A stretch of DNA of 64,000 nucleotides from Saccharomycopsis fibuligera x Saccharomycopsis cf. fibuligera. Its lineage: Eukaryota > Ascomycota > Saccharomycetes > Ascoideales > Saccharomycopsidaceae. Numbering within the stretch: the first letter of the stretch is position 1; each line of letters opens with the position of its first letter. Below the pieces are notes generated by a model. That model made no database searches, was not told the DNA's origin, and saw nothing but the letters and a program-made list of their open reading frames with translations. Position numbers and translations under genes: made by a program. Of the stretch, positions 9,961-21,000 are shown in pieces. Location: contig CP012816.1 of the NCBI GenBank assembly GCA_001936135.1, positions 124,001 to 188,000 on the forward strand, in the 5' to 3' direction.

Positions 9961-12735
9961 TCACAAAAGATCAGTGCCTTTAGCTCGTCCTTGGTTTGGC
10001 TCCATCTTTGCACTTTTCGCCCCGAACTGGATCGCTCTCTTGGGCTCTTCACTAACAAATCCAAGCCCAAGTCGCTCAGCAAATTGCCTCAATACAAGCT
10101 TCTTCACCAACTTGAGCGGTTTTTCCTTGTTGTTTTTGTGAACTTCCTGGTACCGATTTGCCCAATCAACCCACACCTTGAGATTTAACGGCAACTCAAG
10201 ACAAGCGTATCGTACTACTGCAGGACTTAAAAATGGATAACGGAGCTCTTTTCCCCACGAGGCAATCACCTTGTCATCACGGCTCAAGTTGCGTCGCCAG
10301 ATTTTGGCAATATCACTAGAAAGTTCTGCTTGAAGAAGCTTATAACTGCTTAAAAGACTGGCGATTTCGGCTGCATTGAGATGTTGTTGAAGCAGAGTGA
10401 TTTCCTCCGGGTCTAAAATTGTAAAATCTTCCACCAGAATATCATTTATAACAGTCGTCTCCAATTTGTTGTTGTGATTACCGTTTTTCTCATTTCTGTT
10501 CTTGCTGTTAATTTTGTTTTTGTTGATAAACAGATTGAACACCCGATCGTGTCTAGAATAACCACCAAACAACTCATCGGCACCAAGGCCACTAAGTAAA
10601 ACTTTGCAATTAGAGTAAACATTCTCCTCTCTTTCAAGTAATTCAAAATTAGGTTCTTCGTTTTCTCTTTCGCCATTACCGTTAAAAATATCATCAACGA
10701 CCGCGTCATCCAAAACCACCCTGTGGCCCCACCCCCTAGCAGCAAAATAAAAAGCAATAGCAATTGACAAATCCATCTCTGTTTGATGCGGATACATCAA
10801 TCGACGCACCCTGCTTTTGCCCCTCAAATATTCTTCGTAAGGCACATCCACCTCAATAAAATTAAAGTTCACTTTAGGATATTGTTGAGTTAAATGCCAC
10901 CATGATTTGAGCCCAAGTTTTCTATCTGGAGTGTCCGCATATTTTGTACCAGTTCGTTTATTGGCAAACGACACATTAAGCAAATCAATACTGGCTTTGC
11001 TGCTCCTATTGATATTTAAGTCATTTAATTGTGAAGCAGCCACCGCTGCAATCAAAGTACAATCAATGCCACCAGAAAATAAAATCCCACATTTTGAATT
11101 GGTAAATGCAGTCTTGTTTTTGGTATGTTCATCGTCAAAGTCCCTATTGTTGATGTTGCTATAATGGGCCTTGTTTATGGTGTTGCTGCTGATTTTGTAA
11201 CTTAAAGTATTTGTTAGATCTTTCGGTGGAATGAAAATATGATTATCCTCGACTTTTTCCATTTGTCTAAATGGATGAATCAGTTTGATTCGAGATTTCA
11301 CTGCATCACTAAATAACTCTTCCAACTTGTCCAAATACAGTATATCCCCAATTTTTCCACTACTTTTAGCATTAATAGAATTTGTAGCAGTATCATTAGC
11401 AGGGCTTTCTAAATTTTCAGTGTAATTCTTTGCAAGCTTAACGTTAGCAGCAAAATAATTCTCTGTTTCGTGGATAGCAAGTTTCTTCAATTGAAAACTA
11501 GATAAATCTAATATGTAAACCGTATTACCTTCACAATCTTGCCAATTTTCACCATCCAGGCTATCATGATTTTTTCGAGTCCAACTTTGGCCAGTTTTAT
11601 CATCGTTAATAATTAGATCATTATCAGTAATGGTATTAGTATCGGTATCAGTATCGGCGTCACCGCTATTGCTGATTTTTTTGTACGGCCCCACCGAACT
11701 CAACCAAAATTCGTGCTTCTCATAATTCAAAAAATACACCAATGAGCGTTTTCCTAGCAAATCTTTACCAAAATAAAGCTTATTATTAAGCTTATCATGA
11801 ATATTGAATGCGAATTCTCCATCCATTGAGCGGATGACATCAATGATTGCCCTTTCATCTTCTAAAGTGATTCTGTTATCATTAGTATCTTTTGACTGAG
11901 TGTTTTTATTTGTTTTATCTGTAGAATCTGTCATCATAAGCAATCGTTTCATGAAAAAAACTGTATCATTACCTATTTTATCATTTCTATCGGTATCAAT
12001 ATTATGACACAGATGCTCTCGTTCATTATGTAGTTCTTCCTCTTGATATTCGTCCTCGACTTGAACAAGTTCAGTATTGTATAATTCACCATTGAATTGA
12101 AGAGCAAATCTCAGATTCATTAGTGGTTGTTTGGTGAATGGAGATCTCATAGATAGCACTGAGGAGAAAAAATCAAACCTTGCAGATATTTTTCTTGGTA
12201 GTGATAGTGATGACTCCTTGGGCTGCCAAGATTTTTCATCATTATTGTGGCCGTAGCCCTCATTATCATTACCTATAATGATTTTCATTATCAGCGAAAA
12301 TGATGCATAATTTGGTCCCCTAGCGAGAATCTTAGGAACGAGTTCCTTAAAAACATTCACATTTACACTTCCACTTCTATCACTCCCTTGATCCAAAAAT
12401 TCACTCACTTGCCTAAATTTTTCTGAAATTTGGCAATTTTCATTACTGGTAGTCTGCTCAAGCAGTGAAGGTGAAAATGAGCTATTTATATCATGGGTTG
12501 TATCAAATAATAAATCTTGATTTATTAGATTAGCAATCTCTTCTTCATTATTAAATTCCACATTGATTAGGGTCTGTAAGTTACTATTGCTATTATTTTC
12601 AGTGGTAGCAGCGACTACGTTTCGTGACTTTATCGCATTAGCATTCTCCAAATCTGATGATAATGACAGATTTTTTTGGCTGTTACCAGAGTCCCCGAGA
12701 AGTTGTTCTGTATAACGGAATAAAATACCACACAT
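9961..12735 (-). CDS. Asparagine synthetase domain-containing protein (YML096W/ASNSD1-like), enlarged
   Basis: 924 residues, far longer than S. cerevisiae YML096W (about 525). It begins MCGILFRYTEQ, so Cys2 can serve as the N-terminal nucleophile of a class-II glutamine amidotransferase domain. The glutaminase-like fold continues through LMNLRFALQFNGELYN and DGEFAFNIHDKLNNKLYFGKD. The synthetase half carries the PP-loop KCGILFSGGIDCTLIAA (about residue 553), VLLSGLGADELFGGYSRH, ELRYPFLSPAVVRYACLELP and the tail RLGLGFVSEEPKRAIQFG. Extra length comes from Asn/Asp/Thr-rich inserts at several points. The family is conserved in eukaryotes but distinct from Asn1/Asn2, and its reaction is not established. 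Confidence 0.93.
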   Translation of the reverse strand: MCGILFRYTEQLLGDSGNSQKNLSLSSDLENANAIKSRNVVAATTENNSNSNLQTLINVEFNNEEEIANLINQDLLFDTTHDINSSFSPSLLEQTTSNENCQISEKFRQVSEFLDQGSDRSGSVNVNVFKELVPKILARGPNYASFSLIMKIIIGNDNEGYGHNNDEKSWQPKESSLSLPRKISARFDFFSSVLSMRSPFTKQPLMNLRFALQFNGELYNTELVQVEDEYQEEELHNEREHLCHNIDTDRNDKIGNDTVFFMKRLLMMTDSTDKTNKNTQSKDTNDNRITLEDERAIIDVIRSMDGEFAFNIHDKLNNKLYFGKDLLGKRSLVYFLNYEKHEFWLSSVGPYKKISNSGDADTDTDTNTITDNDLIINDDKTGQSWTRKNHDSLDGENWQDCEGNTVYILDLSSFQLKKLAIHETENYFAANVKLAKNYTENLESPANDTATNSINAKSSGKIGDILYLDKLEELFSDAVKSRIKLIHPFRQMEKVEDNHIFIPPKDLTNTLSYKISSNTINKAHYSNINNRDFDDEHTKNKTAFTNSKCGILFSGGIDCTLIAAVAASQLNDLNINRSSKASIDLLNVSFANKRTGTKYADTPDRKLGLKSWWHLTQQYPKVNFNFIEVDVPYEEYLRGKSRVRRLMYPHQTEMDLSIAIAFYFAARGWGHRVVLDDAVVDDIFNGNGERENEEPNFELLEREENVYSNCKVLLSGLGADELFGGYSRHDRVFNLFINKNKINSKNRNEKNGNHNNKLETTVINDILVEDFTILDPEEITLLQQHLNAAEIASLLSSYKLLQAELSSDIAKIWRRNLSRDDKVIASWGKELRYPFLSPAVVRYACLELPLNLKVWVDWANRYQEVHKNNKEKPLKLVKKLVLRQFAERLGLGFVSEEPKRAIQFGAKSAKMEPNQGRAKGTDLL

Positions 12736-13333
12736 TAGTGTTATTAATAATTTTCTTTTCTACTCTTTTCAAGACCTCCCTCTCTCCGTATTACTAATTT
12801 TGCCTTGATTGCTTGGACCTGAAATTTTTCCAACAAAATAATGGTTGATCGGATTTAATGTTGCAAATATAATTATAGCTTTTCATGTTGAATATTTCAT
12901 GAATCAAAATCCTGGTAATGCAAAACCAAAACTTTTTCTAAAAATGTTTTTTCCGGGGAAACGGTTGACCGACTTTCAACCTGAAAGGCTGTAGTCAGCT
13001 GCATAGCCTCGGAACTGAATCAATTAAAGGCCAAACATGACGACTTCCAAAAGGACAACGTTCTAGACATCATAAAGTACTGTAGTACAAATGTGAAAAT
13101 GATGTGTATTATAATTCCATGGGAAAAAATGATGTTCTTGTTTGAATGAATATGTCGTTTGATACGTTTTTACATAATGTATGCTTATTATCAAGGGCTC
13201 CTCAAAAATAAAAACCGGTCAGATGAGCAATTCTTTCATCGACTACATAGCTCCTTTATATACCTATCAAAAGTCTTATAAAGCTTTTATCTTAAAAAAA
13301 AACCAATATTTTTTTTTGTCTGGGATTATAATG

Positions 13334-13387
13334 AATGCTAGATATGTTCCAAATGCTAGACATATTCCAAATGCTAGATATGTTGAA
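13334..13387. repeat. Three imperfect copies of an 18-bp tandem repeat
   Basis: Copies start at 13334 (AATGCTAGATATGTTCCA), 13352 and 13370; copies 2 and 3 differ by two or three bases. The function is unknown. Confidence 0.9.
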
Positions 13388-13978
13388 TATATACAATGTT
13401 TTTAATTCTTTTTATTTAAAAGATGAGGAAGCAACCCAAGCCGTATTAAATACAAAGGCAAGTTTTAGTATTCAACATTATATCACTATTTATGAACATA
13501 TAATGCCTTAGTATGTATTGTCGATTATCCGTGAGCGTAACTTTTTGGCGGGGTTTTCATCTTTGTGCAGATTTTTCTCCGGCAGCCGTAGTTATCATGC
13601 ATATAAAGGTGCTATAGCTCTAAACACAAAATATGCATTTCTTTTTTTTTTTTACGGTTCAAGTCAATTCAAAAATAAGTACAAAAATGAAAACAGGCAA
13701 ACTACCACAACAGAAAAAAAAAACATGTTAATTACAATCCTTTCATTTAAATTTGAATGATAAATTTGAACAAATATAACACTTTCCTCTTAACACTGCT
13801 ATGAAACGTTACAATAGAAAGGGTTTTAGCAAATCGCTATTTTACGGGATGCAAAGTGTTGATTTTCATTATTAATTACGAAGCATCAAATTTCTGTCCT
13901 CCATGTAATCTCTTTGACAAAATATATAATTTAACCTATACCTTTATGTAACAGTTTCAAATCTTAAATTAATTTTTA

Positions 13979-14155
13979 GCATCATTATCTATAGAAATAG
14001 CACCAGGTACAAATGGCGAAAAGGTAATATTTCCCCTGACAGCTGTTGTTAAAGCTTTTAAAAGTAAAATGTTTATTCAAAGACAAAATGTGCCTAGAAT
14101 TGCTATATACAGCTCGGATAAAATCTACTTATTTGATATGGAAAATCACTTTTAA
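13979..14155 (+). pseudogene. Start-less 58-codon open stretch, possible gene or exon relic
   Basis: Beginning at an AG that follows a T-rich tract (TTTTTAG ending at 13979), the frame stays open for 58 codons with balanced, protein-like composition (for example NGEKVIFPLTAVVKAFKSK and ARIAIYSSDKIYLFD-like content near the end) and stops at TAA 14153-14155. There is no upstream ATG in frame. It may be a decayed 3' exon or chance; I do not recognise it. Confidence 0.2.
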
Positions 14156-14478
14156 TGCCTCATATCTTGAATTTTAAATAGGGTAGTATTAATAGGCTCA
14201 TGGACACTACGTGAAGCATCATAAAATTGTATATTGTTAACATCAGAATTATTCTGGGTTATTATCTACTATGCCCAATGCGTTCTAGGAAATATTTGTA
14301 TCAATGGACAGGCTAATCATTAATGCTTGTACATCTTCCAGTTGGTGTTCTATAGTATAAGATTACAGTTCTACAATTCATGATGAATTGACTGCATTTC
14401 CCTAAGTCCAAAATGTATGATGCAGCAATATCATGTAAACATCATATACATTCTGACCACATGATTTAGGCATGATAA

Positions 14479-14560
14479 GTACGTGACACATATCAGGGCT
14501 ACATTTTTTCTTTTTCTTTTGGCCCTGGTGACTGTATTTTGCCGTTCTCACATCACATGA
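14479..14560. promoter_or_regulatory. E-box-like motifs upstream of RPS12 (possible Cbf1 sites)
   Basis: GTACGTGAC at 14479-14487 and the palindrome TCACATGA at 14553-14560 lie 170-255 bases upstream of the RPS12 ATG. Both resemble the Cbf1 consensus RTCACRTG. Cbf1 binds ribosomal protein promoters in Candida-type yeasts, so this is a plausible but untested assignment. Confidence 0.4.
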
Positions 14561-14732
14561 CACATAGTTAATACTCCATCGGCGAGCGAACGGAGAGAAA
14601 AAAACCATCAAAGTGAAAAATCAATTTTTTTAATAAAATATTACAAGAAAATAGTTTGATAGACCCCATAGTACTGAGCAGTAATTGAACTGACGAAGAA
14701 GTCTATACTATAACAAATCAAATATCATAAAA

Positions 14733-15170
14733 ATGTCTGACACCGAACAACCACAACCAGTTGAAACCGTCGAAGAAGTTGTTGAACAAACTTCCGGATC
14801 CATTTCCATCGAAGATGCTTTGAAAGCTGTCTTGAGAACCTCGTTGATTCACGATGGTTTGGCCAGAGGTTTGAGAGAATCCACCAAGGCTTTGGCTAAA
14901 GGTAACGTCCAAATGGCTGTCTTGTGTGACTCTGTCACTGAAGAAGCTATCATCAAATTGGTTGAAGCTTTGTGTAACGCTCCAGACAAGAAGATCCCAT
15001 TGATTAAGGTCTCTGACGCTAAACAATTGGGTGAATGGGCTGGTTTGTGCCAATTGGACCAAGAAGGTAATGCTAGAAAGGTTGTTGGTGCTTCCGTTGT
15101 TGTTGTCAAGGAATGGGGTGCTGACTCTGAAGAAAGAAACGTCTTGTTGGACTACTTTTCTCAACAATAA
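14733..15170 (+). CDS. RPS12: Ribosomal protein S12 (eS12), cytosolic 40S subunit
   Basis: 145 residues, close to the S. cerevisiae length (143). It is recognised across its length: [72 protein letters not shown] and a C-terminal [19 protein letters not shown]. The L7Ae/L30e-like fold sits in the 40S beak. Codon use is strongly biased (TTG for Leu, AGA for Arg, GGT for Gly), as expected for a highly expressed gene. No intron. Confidence 0.98.
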   Translation: MSDTEQPQPVETVEEVVEQTSGSISIEDALKAVLRTSLIHDGLARGLRESTKALAKGNVQMAVLCDSVTEEAIIKLVEALCNAPDKKIPLIKVSDAKQLGEWAGLCQLDQEGNARKVVGASVVVVKEWGADSEERNVLLDYFSQQ

Positions 15171-15939
15171 ATTTGATGTTTGTATTATAATATAGTTTAA
15201 TCATAATGTCATTTTATTAGTTTAAAATATGGTTATATTGTAATATTTTCTAGTGTTTAGCAGCTTGCTAAAGCTTTATAGGTTAAGCCGGTGCAACAAC
15301 CAGCTGCTAGAAATTTACTGTAGTCATGTCGAGGTGCACTGTCAGCTTGCTTACATTAAATTTTGCTACTACGACACACAAGCTTTTTGCTGTTAATAAT
15401 GTTGCGGGGAGATCATACTCCACATATACAAGATGCCAACTGAACAATGTAGCTACAACACAGTGTATATAATTATAAATCAACAAATGAAACAGATTTT
15501 ATATAAATAATAAATAAAGGCTAAAAATATAAATGAGTAAATAAAGAATAAAAAAAAAAGGATAATAATGGAACATAAAAGACGGAAGGCGAACCCCAAC
15601 TGATAACACAAATGTCGTTAATATTTAAAGGGAATGGTCGGATCTTTAGAATGAAACAATTGTTATAATGCTTACAACCGAAAGAAACGATATGAATGGA
15701 AATTTGACCATGAGTAATCGCAATATGCAAAAGAATGATATCGAGTGTTTGTTTCAAACCAGCAAAACAGAGTTATTCTATTCCTAAGGCACTTCTGCAT
15801 ATTTCTTCCTCATAAATTTGTGAATTAACCTGATTTCGTATAGTTATATTTCTTAGGCAGTTAACTACTTGCGTAAGTGTTGTGAGAGTTGTGATTTTTG
15901 ATAGATGCATGCAAAGTGTAGTGTGAATATTGAGTAAGC
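15171..15939. other. Convergent 3' region RPS12 / PSST
   Basis: 769 bases between two convergent genes. It is AT-rich with an A-run at 15550-15558. The minus ORF at 15521-15757 is Phe/Tyr-rich and not credible. Nothing else was seen. Confidence 0.6.
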
Positions 15940-16593
15940 TTATTTTCTCCACCACAATCTGGTAATTCTAGTCTTCATCATCTTCTTTTGCAATTTAAAC
16001 ATACCATAAAGCAAAGCTTCAGCAGTTGGAGGACAACCAGGAACGTAAACATCAACAGGCACAACTCTGTCACAACCTCTGACCACAGAGTATGAATAAT
16101 GATAGTAACCGCCACCATTAGCGCAAGACCCCATAGAAATTACCCATCTTGGTTCGGCCATTTGATCGTAAACTTGTCTCAAAGCAGGAGCCATTTTGTT
16201 AGTCAAAGTACCTGCAACAATCATAATATCAGACTGTCTTGGTGAAGCTCTGAAAATAATCCCCAATCTATCTTGATCATATCTTGGTGTAGAACAATGC
16301 ATCATTTCAACTGCGCAACAAGCCAAACCAAAAGTAGCTGGCCAAAAAGAAGATTTTCTAGCCCAGTTAGCAATACCATCCAAAGATGTCAACACATAGT
16401 CTAAAGCATTATTTGGTTGAATCTGAGAAACTAATGGATCATTAGTTGGCAAGTTATGTGGTGTTAGCTGACTAGCACGAGATGAGTTGTGACGGTGTTG
16501 ACTTAAGGCAAGTGGGGTTGCTTGTCTGACAATCAAAGAGGAAGCTTTCAAAGGAGCGGCTCTTTGGAGAGCGTTTCTGGCTACGAAACTCAT
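15940..16593 (-). CDS. Complex I PSST subunit (NDUFS7/NuoB/NUKM), mitochondrial
   Basis: 217 residues. Residues 1 to about 45 are Arg/Ser/Ala-rich without acidic residues ([19 protein letters not shown]...), a mitochondrial presequence. The core gives NuoB family signatures: [20 protein letters not shown] and [18 protein letters not shown]. The N2 [4Fe-4S] cysteines lie in [27 protein letters not shown] and [15 protein letters not shown]. It transfers electrons from the peripheral arm to ubiquinone. Its presence shows the organism retains respiratory complex I, which excludes Saccharomycetaceae. A CCAAT box lies about 150 bases upstream. Confidence 0.97.
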   Translation of the reverse strand: MSFVARNALQRAAPLKASSLIVRQATPLALSQHRHNSSRASQLTPHNLPTNDPLVSQIQPNNALDYVLTSLDGIANWARKSSFWPATFGLACCAVEMMHCSTPRYDQDRLGIIFRASPRQSDIMIVAGTLTNKMAPALRQVYDQMAEPRWVISMGSCANGGGYYHYSYSVVRGCDRVVPVDVYVPGCPPTAEALLYGMFKLQKKMMKTRITRLWWRK

Positions 16594-16938
16594 TGGAATG
16601 GTGTTGTTATTGGTGTAAGATGTGTTGTGGAGATACTCGCCAGCAATAGAATTATCTACTATAGCAGTTGTCTAATATTTTTTTCTGTTTCTTCTTTTAT
16701 TTGTTTCGCGGGTTTGTAATAATCAGATTTGACAATTTGCTGATTGGCCAGAAGGTTAGGCAGCCATGACGATTATGTAATATAGATGGCTCCTACAGAT
16801 CATGTGATAGAATATAATCAATTTAAATGGTATGTACCAATTGTAAGGGTACACAATTGCTCCTGTAGTCACTGCACCATAAACATAAACATTAACAACC
16901 AACATAAACAATATAATATACAAACACAAAACACAAAG
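16594..16938. other. Spacer upstream of PSST with CCAAT box; 3' end of RAD59-like
   Basis: 345 bases. The PSST-proximal half is promoter; the distal half (ACAT/AAAC-rich, 16880-16935) is the 3' flank of the RAD59-like gene. No credible ORF. Confidence 0.6.
16743..16747 (-). promoter_or_regulatory. CCAAT box upstream of the complex I PSST gene
   Basis: GATTGGCC on the plus strand reads GGCCAATC in the direction of PSST transcription, about 150 bases before its ATG. CCAAT elements bound by Hap2/3/5 activate respiratory genes in yeasts. Confidence 0.5.
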
Positions 16939-17751
16939 CTAGCCCCAATCAAACTGGCGCAGTTTCCACCGTTCCTGAAGATTTACTAATAGCTCTTCTA
17001 ACTTAAAAAAACACTGCTTCATTGCATTAGTATGTGCTTCCTTTTTAGCCTTACTGAAAGCTAGCGATTTTATCGTAATGCCAGTAATTTTGGAAATACC
17101 AGCACCCTTTACCGTAGTACCGTCCAATAGCTTCAATTCAAGTTCCACCATAATCTCCATTTCGTAACTAAACTTAGACGCAGCTGCAAGCGCTTGAATA
17201 TAATCGTCAATTTTCGTCTCCTCGTCTTCAAGCTCAGTTTTTTTTTCGGCCCTGAGTCGATCAAAATAGTTGTCAGTAGTCACATTGTCAGTATTAATTA
17301 ATTGAACATCAGATCTCAAGATTTTTCCTGGGTCAGTTATACAAGTGGACCAGCCATTAAATCCAAACACAGAATTAGCAAGCTTTATGAGATCATGAAT
17401 TCGAATATACTTCTCATCATTCACATTCAGATCAACTTGACGACTATTTCGACTTTGGTGCCGCCTTATTTGTTTAAATTTGCTATTGAACTCTTTGATT
17501 TTGTCAGTGGACCATGATGTTCGCGGCACCTCTAATTCAAATTCAGCTTCAAGTTCATTGCCACCGAATTCTGGGAGCCGAGGGAAGTATACAGTAGTGG
17601 AAGTACGACCTCCACGCTTAGCAGGTTTACGCACTGTAAATTTTGATTGCCTTTTAACTTTAACGTTCATGTAATACAGTTGCTCTATAGCCCTACTATT
17701 TAGATCTTGGGTTGTAGAAGCTGTTATGTTACAACTAGCAGAGTTCTCCAA
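16939..17751 (-). CDS. RAD59: Rad52-family recombination protein, RAD59-like
   Basis: 270 residues. The Rad52/Rad59 fold is shown by PRTSWSTDKIKEFNSKF, IHDLIKLANSVFGFNGWSTC, a beta-rich middle (MEIMVELELKLLDGTTVKGAG) and the closing helix AFSKAKKEAHTNAMKQCFF. The protein ends about 25 residues after this helix and lacks the long Rad51/RPA-binding tail of Rad52, so it is more like Rad59 (238 residues in S. cerevisiae). Rad59 helps Rad52 in single-strand annealing in the nucleus. Its ATG is only 285 bases from the likely ATG of the divergent kinase-PUS7 gene. Assignment to Rad59 rather than a short Rad52 rests on length. Confidence 0.85.
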   Translation of the reverse strand: MENSASCNITASTTQDLNSRAIEQLYYMNVKVKRQSKFTVRKPAKRGGRTSTTVYFPRLPEFGGNELEAEFELEVPRTSWSTDKIKEFNSKFKQIRRHQSRNSRQVDLNVNDEKYIRIHDLIKLANSVFGFNGWSTCITDPGKILRSDVQLINTDNVTTDNYFDRLRAEKKTELEDEETKIDDYIQALAAASKFSYEMEIMVELELKLLDGTTVKGAGISKITGITIKSLAFSKAKKEAHTNAMKQCFFKLEELLVNLQERWKLRQFDWG

Positions 17752-18036
17752 GCTTGAGCTTCAGCTCATCATGCTCCCGAATGTTTTTGTCTGTTTTTGT
17801 CTGTTTTTGTGGAAAACGAGTTAATGCTGGAATATGCATCTATCATGAGAGATTCACATTGTAAAGTAAATAAATTTTTTTTTTCATTTTGGGAAACTGT
17901 CTCTATGGAGCAGATATCCCTACAGTTTATTACACTCTTTTGTACCCAATTTTTTTTTTTTTCCTCTTCTATTGCTCCAGGAAAGAGAATTCAGAAGCAC
18001 TCTGAATCTCTAAAAAACCCAGTTCAAGCAGGTACA
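17752..18036. promoter_or_regulatory. Short divergent promoter, RAD59-like / kinase-PUS7
   Basis: 285 bases with three copies of a 10-bp unit (TGTTTTTGTC-like, 17781-17810). The frame of the downstream gene stays open here back to about 17797, with in-frame ATGs such as 17824, but the peptide is unlike coding sequence and includes T-tract translation (KFFFSFW, TQFFFFSSS). A pyrimidine tract ending in CAG (17951-17980) preceded by GTAAAG (17860) could be a 5' UTR intron, without a good branch point. Confidence 0.45.
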
Positions 18037-21000
18037 ATGTCTGAGCAAATCCAAGATTCTTCTAATGTGGAAAAGCGCACATTGGGTGCTACTGCCGAAG
18101 AAATTGAGTTCTCTAAAAGAATAAAATTGGTGTCCCCTCAGGAATCAGAACCTGCTACCGAGACCGCTGCTGCTGAAGCTGCTAGCACCACTCCTGTAGT
18201 TATCACAAAGTATGTCATTGTGCCAGTGGCAACCATTGGCTGTGGCAAAACTACAGTTGCGTTGACATTACAGACACTTTTCCCAACTTGGGGTCATGTT
18301 CAAAATGACAATATTCAAGATGCAAAATCTAATCCTCATACATTGGAAAGAAGTGCTCTTGAAATTTTAGCCGGCGTAAATACCGGGGACAATGAGACTC
18401 AACCACCCAAAGATGTAGTTATTGTTGACAGAAATAATCATAAATATATTGAAAGAAGAATGTTGATGCAAAATATTGATAAATTGAAAAAAGAATATTT
18501 GCCAAATGATGCTAATTCAAGATACAAGATCAAATACATTGCTTTGAATTTCCTAAATTTTTCCAATTTCCAGAAACAAAATCAAGGCCAATTTCAGTCA
18601 GCTAAAATGGACATTAATAATGTCAGTGTATCTGATTTTGTCAGAAAAGATGAAAAATTATGGCAGATAACTCATAAGAGAATCATTGATAGAGGAGTAA
18701 ATCATCAATCTATTCAAGTTCCTGATAATGGCGATACCAGTGATATTGATTATATAATGAAAGGATTTATCAATAGATTCCAACGTATTGATGCATCAAC
18801 TGATCCGGATTCATGGTTTGATTTGATTATTGAATTGGATCCATATGGTGAAAATAGTTCAAGAACAAACATTGATACCATCATATCGCAACTTAATGCT
18901 AAGATGCCAGAAATATTCAGAACTACTACCACAAATCAACAACAACAGCAAGGGCCATTGCAACTTCCAACGCCACAAGAAATTGATGCTGCTTTCGACA
19001 AAGCACTACAATACAGACCAACGTTTAGAAAAATCTTTGACAATCTGAGTAGAAATAATGCCAATGCCGCCAATCCGACTGCCAAAGGAGTACAAGAAAC
19101 TGATGTTGGTATAATCAAATACATTTCTCCAGACCTGATGGCATTTGCAGGGACTTTGAAACAGCGGTATAATGATTTTTTGGTTAATGAGATTGATTTA
19201 GATGGCAATGTTATTCATTTGTTGGACGAGGGGCTTCCTAATAAACATGATCGTAAACGGGAAAAGCGAAAAAATAATGATACCAGTAATAATTTTAATG
19301 TTGCTGATAGTAGTAATTGTAGCAACGATGGTTCCAATGTTTCACAGGTCCAACTGGAGGGAGCAAAACCAAAACCAGAACAACCGAAATTCGAGATATC
19401 AGAAACATACAAGCAAAGACTCATTCAAATTCTTGGTGACGAGGATTTCCACAATTTAATGAACGTTTTCCAGTTAAGTAAAACTATGACAACTACAAAA
19501 AAATTCACGGACAAGGTTGAGCGTACCCAATTACATCAATTGATCCGTGAAGCATTTGGAGGCAAGATCGAATCCATCACTAATGGCGACAATACCATGA
19601 AGTTTGGCATTGCTAATAACCGCACCAGAAAACAAAGAGGAGCAAATACCAACAATGGGAACAAGCAACAAGCAAATCCTGATCCTTATGGTTTGGGACC
19701 AAAGAAGGAATATTTGCACTTTGTGGTATACAAAGAAAACAAAGAAACCATGGAAGTTGCCAACTTGATTTCTAAATTTTTGCGTACGAGCAACAAACTA
19801 GTTAGATACGCAGGTACGAAAGATAGAAGAGGCATAACGGTGCAAGCTGCTTGTATTAGTAGAATTGGTGTGGAAAGAGTCAACGGCTTGAATAAAAGCT
19901 TGAGAGGAGTTAGATTGGGATCTTTCAAATATAGCAATGATTCTTTAACGTTAGGGGATTTACAAGGGAATGAGTTTGTAATCACCATTAGAGATGTTCG
20001 CAGTTTAAATGAGTCAAAAACCGTGGAAGAAATCATCAAAACGAATTTTGAATCTTTAAAAGAAAAAGGATTTCTTAATTATTTTGGAATGCAAAGATTT
20101 GGCACATTTTCAGTATCTACTCATGAAATCGGTAAGGAAATCTTACTAGGTAATTGGGCTAAAGCCTGTGAATTGTTATTATCAAACCAAGAGCTCGTAT
20201 TACCTGAGTCGGTCAAGGCTAGAGAAATTTGGGAATCTACCAAAAACCCAAGTCTCGCGTTACGTGAAATGCCTCGTAAATGTATCGCTGAAATCTCAAT
20301 TTTGAAATCATTACATGAAGAGAGTCAACGCACTAATAGCCAGAATTTTACTTCTAGTCAATTTTTTCAAGCATTGATGAAGATTCCAAGAAATTTGAGA
20401 ATAATGTATGGTCATGCTTATCAAAGTTATGTATGGAATAGTGTTGCTAGTCGAAGATTCGAACTATTTGGTTTAACAATTGTTCCAGGAGATTTGATAA
20501 TTGTTGAACAGAATACCGCTGAATTGGTCCAAGAACAACAACAACAAGAAACTGAAACTGAAGTTGACGAACTTGAGGGAGGTGAAGACATAAGAAACGA
20601 TACGTTCATTCGCGCTAGACCAGTAACTGCTGAAGAAATCGAACAAGGAAAATTTTCAGTATATGATGTTGTGTTGCCGACGCCGGGATTTGATATTGTA
20701 TATCCTGAAAACCCCGATATTAAACAAGTTTATGTTGAGATTATGGCAAAGGACGGGCTAGATCCGATGCAAATGACGAGAAATGTTAGAGAATTTTCAT
20801 TTGCTGGATCATATAGACATTTGTTGAATAAACCTTCCCATTTAGAATATCATTTGCGCCATTATGATGATCCAATTCAAGATTTGGTGGTTAATGACTT
20901 GGATTTATTGAGAAAATTCAAACAGGAACAAAAAGCCAAGTTGGCTACTAATGATGCCGCTGTTACTGCTAATGTTGCTACTACCGTTACAACTACCGGT

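Larger units (their letters stand above)
12736..14732. other. 2.0-kb gene-poor AT-rich spacer
   Basis: The stretch between the divergent asparagine-synthetase-like gene and RPS12 is much longer than usual for this window. It holds a triplicated 18-bp repeat (13334-13387), an open 58-codon stretch without a start (13979-14155) and, near the right end, the RPS12 promoter. Other short ORFs (13181-13405, 13518-13760, 14402-14611) look like chance. No LTR pair, tRNA or transposase was recognised. Confidence 0.55.

Noticed and set aside
13500-13760. 80-codon ORF in the 12.7-14.7 kb gap
   Set aside because: Composition follows AT-rich DNA, and no family, conserved motif or promoter context is visible.
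17797-18036. N-terminal extension of the kinase-PUS7 gene
   Set aside because: The extension opens at a TTG, contains homopolymer-encoded Phe runs and lacks similarity; ATG at 18037 begins a normal hydrophilic N-terminus.
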